Program-made: the position numbers and the translations under genes | The notes under the pieces: model-generated | What the model was told of the DNA's origin: nothing | Database searches by the model: none | Seen by the model: the letters and a program-made list of their open reading frames with translations, nothing else | Shown here: one piece after another, positions 57,158-64,000 of the stretch | Layout of the letters: the number at the start of each line of letters is the position of its first letter | How positions within the stretch are numbered: position 1 is the first letter of the stretch | DNA from: Sclerotinia nivalis | Taxonomy: Eukaryota > Ascomycota > Leotiomycetes > Helotiales > Sclerotiniaceae | Assembly: GCA_029531795.1 (NCBI GenBank) | Contig: JAPEIS010000004.1 | Coordinates: 2,418,001 to 2,482,000, forward strand | Length of the DNA stretch: 64,000 nucleotides | Direction: 5' to 3'

Positions 57158-59480
57158 TTTGGTATAGACAAAGCAATCCTAAGGTTTGGTATAAATAAAG
57201 CAACTTCAAAATCTGGTATAGATAAGAGAGCTTTAAAAGTTAAAAAGAAAGGTTTATTGTTTATAATAGAAGGGTTTCAATAAAAGAAAAAAGGAAGATC
57301 TTCGATATAAAAGGAGATCCTACAAGTAGATGTTAATATAGTTAGAAGTTTATTGAATGTTATTTGCAAATACTATTTGAGAAATATTTTTAGTGATCAA
57401 ATTATATAACAAGTAAAAGCTTTGAAAGTTGTCATTGTTGATACTGAAAATTTTATTCAAATTGATGGTCTAGTAATGCCTTTTGAGGTAATAGAATTTG
57501 AGGAGGTTATGTAAAAAGATAATGAGTAATAGTTAAAAGTTATCAGATCTGAATTGATTAGTTTTTGGAAGAATAGTATATTCGAGATTATACAAAGGGA
57601 AGTATTGGGAGATAAAAAATTGATAACTTTCAAATAGGTTCTGTGGAATAAAATGAATCAATTCAATAAGATAATTAAATGAAAAACTAGATTCGTTGTA
57701 AAAGGATATCTATAGTAGAAAGGTATCGATTTCAAAGAGATATTTGTAGGAATCAGAAGACATTCTATATTGAGAACTCTACTTGCTAAAGCTGTATTTG
57801 AAGATTTAGAAATAGATAATATAAATATAGATATTGTTTTTCTTAATGAGAAATTAACAGATGTAGAAATACTAATAGAAATTCTATAGTTTTTTGAGGA
57901 AGTGTTCTTTGAAATCAAAGAAATACTTCAGAAAAACCTTCAAGGAATTAGAGTTTTCTTCAAGTTCAAAAAATCATTTTATAATCTTAAGTAAGCTTCG
58001 ATAATTTGGTGATTAGTAATTAAGAAGTTCTTTAAAGAATTAGGTTTATCAGTTTTTTTTGTAGATTCAAATCTATTTGTTGGTAAAAGCGTTTCTATTT
58101 TTCTATATATCGACGATATACTAATTGTCGGGAAACGGGTAGATATCGATAAAATCAAGAAAAGGATTGGTGAATGATGAAAGTGTAAGGATTTAGGGTT
58201 TATTTAAGTGTTTCTAGAACTTTAGATCGAACGAAATAGAATAAAACGAATCCTCAAAATTTACAATTCAAATTATACGAAAAAGATCCTTCAGCGATTT
58301 CAAATCGATGATTTATCACGGAGGCAGCAGACAGGATAACAGAAATCACTTTTATTGATAAGACGTAGCTCGAAGAGCTACGTTTCTACAGAAGGAACGT
58401 TTCCTTTAAATACATTTGTGTGTGCTAGGGCTCCGAGCCCTAGCGCTCTTACAGGGTACGATCACCGAGCGTGCCCCGCTCGGTGCTGGATCGGACAGGT
58501 GGAGCCTACTAAAGGGGCCGGTCCAGTGGCCCGGCCCTGACCCCGTGACATGATTCTGCGAAGAAGAATCTACTATTTTTTTTAGAAATAGTTATTTATA
58601 TAGCAGAAATAGAAGAATTATTCGAAAAGAATGATAAGAATTTATATCTATAGATTATAGATTCGATGATATATCTAGCAAATTGTAATCGATCCGATAT
58701 TTCTTTTGCTGTAGAACAATTAATTAGAGTTATATAGTTACTTAAAGAACAATATTTTGTTTATATAAAGCATCTATTTCAATATCTTGTAAATACAATC
58801 GATATTGGTTTGATATATTCAGGACGATTACAATAATTACTTTTCGAATACAATGCTTTCATAGATTCTATATGGGGTTCTGAACAACAAAACAAATCAA
58901 TTCAGAGTATTGTAATTATGAGATACAGAAGAATAATAGTCTAATCATCCATAAAGCAGAAATCTACTTTTCAAAATATAATAAAAACAGAGATCATCGT
59001 TACAAACGAAGGATCTAAGGAATTAGTATAAATGGAAAAGCTAATTCAGGATTTAAGGGAAAGATCTTCGATCGAATCATTTATTTCAATGTTATATTGC
59101 AATAACAAAAGCGATGTAAATTGGATTAAGGAAAATAAGTTTTATAGCAAAACAAAGTATATTAATATCAAATAGTATTATATTAAAAACAATATAGTTG
59201 ATACAAATAGACTTAGAATCTTATGGATTGTAAAAATCGATCAAATAACGGATATTCTTATCAAACAATTCATATACTCCGGTTTTTGTATATATTGTAT
59301 TGATTTAGAATTCGATATTGATATAGAATAATTGGGAGTACTTTTGTATTATAATATGAATTTAGGATTATAAATTGCTGAACTTTTATAGGGAGATTAG
59401 ATAATGCAATTATAGCTAAAGGCTAGAATATTGTTATAGAAGTTAACAAAACTCTATTATATATTTTATATAGTTTTTTA
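57158..59480 (+). pseudogene. Copia-1 reverse transcriptase and RNase H
   Basis: RT: WKTRFVVKGYLQQKGIDFKE (about 57685), NIDIVFLNEKL and an intact FLYIDDILIVGK (about 58100). RNase H: MIYLANCNRSDISFAVEQL (about 58665), then KTKYINIK..YYIKNNIVDT and QITDILIKQF near the end (about 59150-59270), the usual Copia C-terminus. A solo C LTR interrupts it at 58314. RIP stops are scattered. Confidence 0.88.
58314..58550 (-). mobile_element. Solo LTR of Gypsy C family, copy 2
   Basis: 237 bp, apparently differing from 53456-53692 at one base (CAGGTGGAGCC versus CAGATGGAGCC). TSD is TGATT (58309-58313 and 58551-58555). It interrupts Copia-1 RT/RNase H. Confidence 0.94.
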
Positions 59481-59509
59481 ATGATTATAGTTTCTGATTA
59501 TAAAGAGGA

Positions 59510-59628
59510 TATTAGAATATATGATATATATTAGTACTAGCTTCCGCATTAGCACTATATCTTTTCAAACTGTATTATAGAATATTAGTTACATATATAA
59601 TAATATATGCTTGATTGCCCTTCCAATA
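59510..59628 (+). repeat. Copia-1 3' LTR
   Basis: 119 bp, TATTAGAATATATG to CCTTCCAATA, a RIP form of the 5' LTR. It follows a purine tract (ATAAAGAGGA) and precedes the TSD AAAGT. Confidence 0.9.
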
Positions 59629-59758
59629 AAAGTATTAGATTTTGATTCAGAAAGATTGAATTTGTATAAACTTTAAAAAAAAATAAAAAAATAAAAACTT
59701 TATATTAACAAAATATACTAAAAAACTCGATTGCGATAATAAAGAAAAAAAGATCAGG
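59629..59758 (+). mobile_element. LINE copy a, right part (3' UTR)
   Basis: It continues the LINE broken at 16207: ATAAAGT then ATTAGATTTTGATTCAG, matching 43120-43140. The A-tract and the CTCGATTGCGATAAT segment follow (compare 43215-43230). It is cut at 59758 by Gypsy C. Confidence 0.85.
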
Positions 59759-59995
59759 TATCACGGAGGCAGCAGACAGGATAACAGAAATCACTTTTAT
59801 TGATAAGATGTAGTTCGAAGAGTTACGTTTCTATAGAAGGAACGTTTCCTTTAAATATATTTGTATATATTAGGGCTCCGAGCTCTAGCGCTTTTATAGA
59901 GTATAATCATCGAGCGTGTTTTGTTCGGTACTGGATTGGATAGATGGAGTTTACTAAAAAGGTTGGTCCAGTAGTCTGGTTTTGATTTTGTAATA
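59759..59995 (-). repeat. Gypsy C 3' LTR
   Basis: 237 bp, exactly the length of the solo C LTRs, but with many C->T/G->A changes (for example GATTTTGTAATA for GACCCCGTGACA). The hairpin arms are partly lost. Confidence 0.93.
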
Positions 59996-60007
59996 GTATT
60001 CCCCTTT

Positions 60008-63000
60008 TTAAGACCGAATTTCGTTGAGATGATTATAAGGGCCAGGTTTATTCGGATATCTTCGATAGTAATTCTGGATTAATTTTTGAATATTGTTTAG
60101 GTAATCAGTAGGCTTTTCGGTTGGTTTGTTGTAGTCGATCCATTGGATGGTATATTTCAGATGGGGGCCATTACGATTGTAGTACTTTTAATAGGAATTC
60201 AGAACTTCTTTTATTTCGAATTATTCGATTCCTTCGATTTCAATAAAAGAAGGGGGCGGATTGTATTGATTAGGAATAGGATTGTTATAAATAAAGTATA
60301 ATAAGTTTATATAAAATATAAAATGATTTCTTATCGAAATAAGTAGTTCGAATTTGTAAATATATATATTTATAATTTGCAGAATCCGGAATAGATTTAG
60401 ATTCTTTCAATTTAGTTTCTTTTGGAATTTTAGGATCTTGATGTTTTTGGTATTTAATCAAACCAGATTATCAGGATTGTAATAGTAGGTAGAAATACAA
60501 TGGATGTTAATATTCTTTGTATAGCGAGTTTAGCTAATGATCAATTCAATCTTCAGATATTCAACGATCAGGGATATTTTCTTAACAAACTCTTTGATAT
60601 TCTAGATGCCAAAGCGATTAATAACGATAAACGATTCAAATCCTATATACGGATAATAATTGTAATTCGTAAAAAATAAGATCAAATGGGAACTTTTAAA
60701 TCAAATGGAATTGATTGAAAATTCAATAATCGATAATTATTTGGATTAATCATCTTGTAGATATGAAATATATAATTGAAGATATTGTTCAAGTATAGTA
60801 TTTGCTTTTTCAATTTGCTTATCGGTTTCCGAATAGTAAACTATCAATAATTTCGATGTTGTATTTAGGCATTTACAGATATATTTCCAGAAATTAGATA
60901 TGAATTGAGTATTACGATCGGATATAATCGTCGATAGTAAACTGTATAATTTCTAGATATACTTTAGGAATAAACAGGCTACTTTTTCGGAATTATAAGT
61001 ATTGTAATAAAACAGGAAATGCTTTATTTTAGTCAATTAATTGATTATTATGAATATCGTATTGTAATCAAAACTTTTTGGGAGATATGTTATAAAATCG
61101 ATCGATATATCTCTTTATATTTGTTGAGGGATTGAGAACGGGTGGAGGATATCTTTTTGTTCTTTATAGTTCGGTATTGTTTAATAACAATTATAATAAT
61201 TATGTATCCAATGATTGATGTAGTTATAATATCCAGGCCAATAGTAGTTTCGGGATAGGAGTTCGAAGGTGCGAATACGATACAGGTGATCTATAATAGG
61301 GGAATCGTAGATCAAGCAAAACAATTCAGTTTTCAGGTTATCGTAGTTAGGAATGAAAAGCTTCCTACGATAATATAATAGGCTATTATTCTCGATGTAT
61401 TCGGATAAAATAATATAGGGATGTTTGAATACTTTCTTTATCAAAATCTTCAGAATAAATATAGATATAAGATTGAATATATATACTTCAGTAAATAGAG
61501 TTTTCAGTTTCTTTAGTGGTTCGAATAGCAGATCGGGGATTATAATAGATGTTGGGGGTTGATCAGATGGAATAATAGGAGTGAATAGTGGTTCAGGGAT
61601 TGATAGAACTTTAAGGATAAGCAGAGTATCAGGAGTAAATAGGGAGTTAAGGACAGATAGAATAGATTTGGGGATTGAACGAATTAAATCAGATTCTTTC
61701 AGCGATTGATAGGATTGATTATAGGTAATGATTACAAAACGAACTTTTTTTTTCAGGGAATCTATCGAATCAAACGAAATAAATATAAACGAGATAGATA
61801 TAAAAATGGAAATGAATACAAAGAACAAAACGGGATCAAGGTTTTCTGATTTCAAAATCGTTTGGTTTTGATATAGAAAATGTTTATCTTTTTTTTTAGG
61901 CAAATCTTTTGATTTTTTGGTTAAAGTATCAGATTTAGTTTTTTGTTTATTTGATCGATAGATAATCTTGAAATTGAATCGAAATAGAAATTCAGATCAA
62001 TAGATTTGATGGTGGTTCAATAATTTGATAGTTGTAAAATACTCCAAATTCTTATGATCTGTGATTATCTAGATCGGAGATAATGCTTCTTTTAATTCTG
62101 AACATTATTCCTCGAAGTATCGAATAATAGCCAATAATTCTTTATTATAAATCTTATAATTATATTCAACAATCGAATGCTTTTTCGAAAAATATATAAT
62201 AGGTTTTAGGATTCCTATATTGTTGTATTGGGACAGTATTTCAGTAGATACAAAATCGGATATATCGATCTTTACGATTATATCTTTTTCCTAATCGAAA
62301 ATAATTAGGATTAGTACTTTAGTAAATACTGTTTTCAAAATGGAAAAAGCTTTCGTATAAACAGAATTCCAAACAAATAGAACATTCTTTCGGATCAGAT
62401 TAATCAGTAAATATATAATAAATAAGAAACCATGAATAAATCGTCGATAGAAATTGCCAAACCCGATAAATGCTTATACATCTATTAGATGGACCGGAAT
62501 CTTCTATTCGATGATCATTTTGATCTTTGCAAAATCCATTCGGATACTTTCCCGGTCTATAATAAAGCCCAGGAATTTGATTTCAGATTTCAAGAAATCG
62601 TATTTCTTCAGATTAGTATACAGATCAATCTTCTTTAAAGCTTTCAGGATTTTTTGAATATGAACAATATATTCAAAGCGGGTTCTATTATAGATCAGAA
62701 TATTATCTAAATAAGTAGTATAGAATATATCTAGATATTCTTATAGGGTATTATTAATAAAACATTGGAATATAATAAGTATACTGATCAATCCAAAAGG
62801 TATAATTAAGGTTTCAAATAGATTGAAATAGATATAGAAAATAATTAGATGTTTTTGTTCTTCTTTAATCCTTATATTGTTGAATATAAAAATGATATTG
62901 ATCTTTGTAAAAAACTTCATTCCCTTCAAATTGTTCAAGGATTCTTTAGTAAACAGTAGTAGATAGCGATCTTTCGTTGATAGATTATTCAGAATTTGAT

Positions 63001-63880
63001 AATCGATACAGAATTGTAATCCTCTATCGGGTTTCTTGACAAATAGAATAAACGAAGCTGAAACAAACGAATTTGGATAGATGATTTTTTTTTGAAGGTT
63101 TTCGGATAGTCAATCTTTCAAAGCAGTAAGTTTGTTTCGGGATATGGAATAGAAAATTCCAAATAATAGTTTGGTTTCTTCCTTCAAATAGATATTATGG
63201 TTATATAATCGGTGTGGGGGCAGTTTGTTAGTGTTTCACGGGGAGAATACATCGATCCAGGATCGGAATTCTTCAGGCAGGTCAGATGGGACAAAATCTT
63301 TTCTCTGGGATAGAATATCATCAATCAGATTTATAATAATCTAAAACATTTTATAATCGCGGCAAATATATATTGTATAAACTCTTATTGATATAGATAC
63401 AATATCTTTACTTTGAAAAACATCCGGACAAAAAGGTAGATATACCGGGCAGGTTTTCTCCAGAACATCCTGCAATGCTTTCACACGGGATAATTGCAAT
63501 AATGTATTATAGAATTTTCAATAGAATTTGTTATCGAATTGGAATATATTAAATACAAATTCGATATAGAGATTATACTTCTTTAGCTATATTAATTCTA
63601 GAATAATTAAATAATAAGCTAACTTAATAATATAGATTTTTGATTTCTTTTTGTAATAATCATTGATTTATAGATCGATTAGAATATAACAATCCATTTG
63701 GTTTTCAGATAGTATTTTCCCATCGAATCTAATAACTTCGAATGGGATAGATAATTTGTATATTGGAAGCTTGATAATTTCAATTCAACTTCGATCTACG
63801 AAAGTATATCTTTTATATCTGTTATCCATTATAGTATAAGTAGAACAGGATCGATCAAGCATCGGCAAGACAATAATAAA
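60008..63880 (-). pseudogene. Gypsy C pol: protease to chromodomain
   Basis: On the minus strand: a protease-like LDRSCSTYTIMD (about 63830-63870); RT with KKPDRGLQFCIDYQILNN (about 63000), FFTKINIIFIFNNIRIKEE and YLDNILIYNRT (YLDD to YLDN); RNase H with [17 protein letters not shown] and [18 protein letters not shown]; integrase zinc-binding segment (61181-61310) with RTFELLSRNYYWPGYYNYI; and a C-terminal chromodomain-like segment (about 60020-60200) with GPHLKYTIQWIDYNKP, ending at a stop 13 bp before the LTR. Stops fit RIP. Confidence 0.88.
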
Positions 63881-64000
63881 CAATATCATTAGATTTGCTT
63901 GATTGTTTGTTTCTTTAATGAAAGATAAGCCTCAAATTATAACGACAAACAAACGTAATATATACAAAGCTTTCGTTTGATAACGATTTATACCAAACAG

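Larger units (their letters stand above)
16208..59628 (+). mobile_element. Copia-1, LTR retrotransposon split by nested insertions
   Basis: It is bounded by 119-bp LTRs (16208-16326 and 59510-59628) and by a 5-bp duplication AAAGT (16203-16207 and 59629-59633). Removing the inserts (solo LTR B, Gypsy D composite, Copia-2, solo LTR C) leaves about 4.9 kb, a normal Copia size. Pieces in order: LTR, primer site, gag (16598-17360, continuing after 47664), protease and integrase (47665-49324), reverse transcriptase and RNase H (57158-59480), LTR. The order protease-integrase-RT is diagnostic of Ty1/Copia. The element is dead, with many RIP-type stops. Confidence 0.9.
59759..64000 (-). mobile_element. 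Gypsy C retrotransposon, 3' part (continues past window)
   Basis: The 3' LTR (59759-59995) and pol on the minus strand are visible; the 5' part and other LTR are off the right edge. The purine tract AAAAAGGGGAATAC abuts the LTR. The LTR is a RIP-mutated version of the two solo C LTRs. Confidence 0.9.

Noticed and set aside
1..64000. CRISPR array, rRNA or tRNA genes, prokaryotic operons
   Set aside because: No regularly spaced repeat array or recognisable RNA gene was seen; introns and RIP identify fungal nuclear DNA.

Overview
The window looks like a chromosome segment of a filamentous ascomycete. I infer Leotiomycetes (Botrytis/Sclerotinia-like) from the style of the genes and transposons, but this was not tested by database search. 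Introns are short (about 45-230 bp) with GT..AG ends and TACTAAC-type branch sites. The genome is bipartite: a gene-bearing block of ordinary composition at 1-14.8 kb, then an AT-rich block of nested retrotransposons from 14.8 kb to the right edge. Most stop codons in the transposons are explained by C->T or G->A changes (CAA/CAG/TGG to stop), the signature of repeat-induced point mutation (RIP).

Gene block. 1-3654 (+) is a C2/RasGAP protein of Bud2/CLA2 type, cut by the left edge. 4390-5808 (-) is a cyclophilin-40 PPIase-TPR co-chaperone with 3 exons. 6280-7155 (-) is a D-aminoacyl-tRNA deacylase with 6 exons, including a 7-nt first exon and a 27-nt microexon. 7952-10077 (+) is the CCR4-NOT subunit Not3/Not5 with 3 exons. 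12394-13642 (+) is a C2H2 zinc-finger protein with 2 exons. A weak three-exon gene may lie at 10764-11212. These are ordinary housekeeping genes with no evident cluster.

Transposon nest, resolved by target-site duplications (TSDs). A 5'-truncated LINE (14883-16207, resuming at 59629-59758) was hit by Copia-1 (16208-59628, TSD AAAGT). Copia-1 was hit by a solo LTR of family B (16345-16507, GTATA), by Gypsy D (17361-47659, CAAAC), by Copia-2 (49330-57152, CAAAG) and by a solo LTR of family C (58314-58550, TGATT). The D insert holds two LINE copies in opposite orientation, both joined to the same point of a D LTR. The minus LINE was hit by Gypsy A (22656-30040, ATATC) and the plus LINE by Gypsy B (34796-41549, GTTTG). 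Copia-2 was hit by another solo C LTR (53456-53692, AAATA). A fourth Gypsy (C) begins at 59759 and runs off the right edge. The nest is therefore five levels deep.

Most notable content. Two different Gypsy families (A and D) each carry an extra gene-like reading frame antisense to the retrotransposon, in the same slot between the integrase chromodomain and the 3' LTR. Both have a cysteine cluster containing CX2CX6C with a basic loop, like half of a fungal Zn2Cys6 DNA-binding domain. The A copy also has a plausible intron. The solo C LTRs are GC-rich, nearly identical to each other, and hold five consecutive perfect hairpins, while the C LTR at 59759 is heavily RIP-mutated. No tRNA, rRNA or CRISPR array was recognised.
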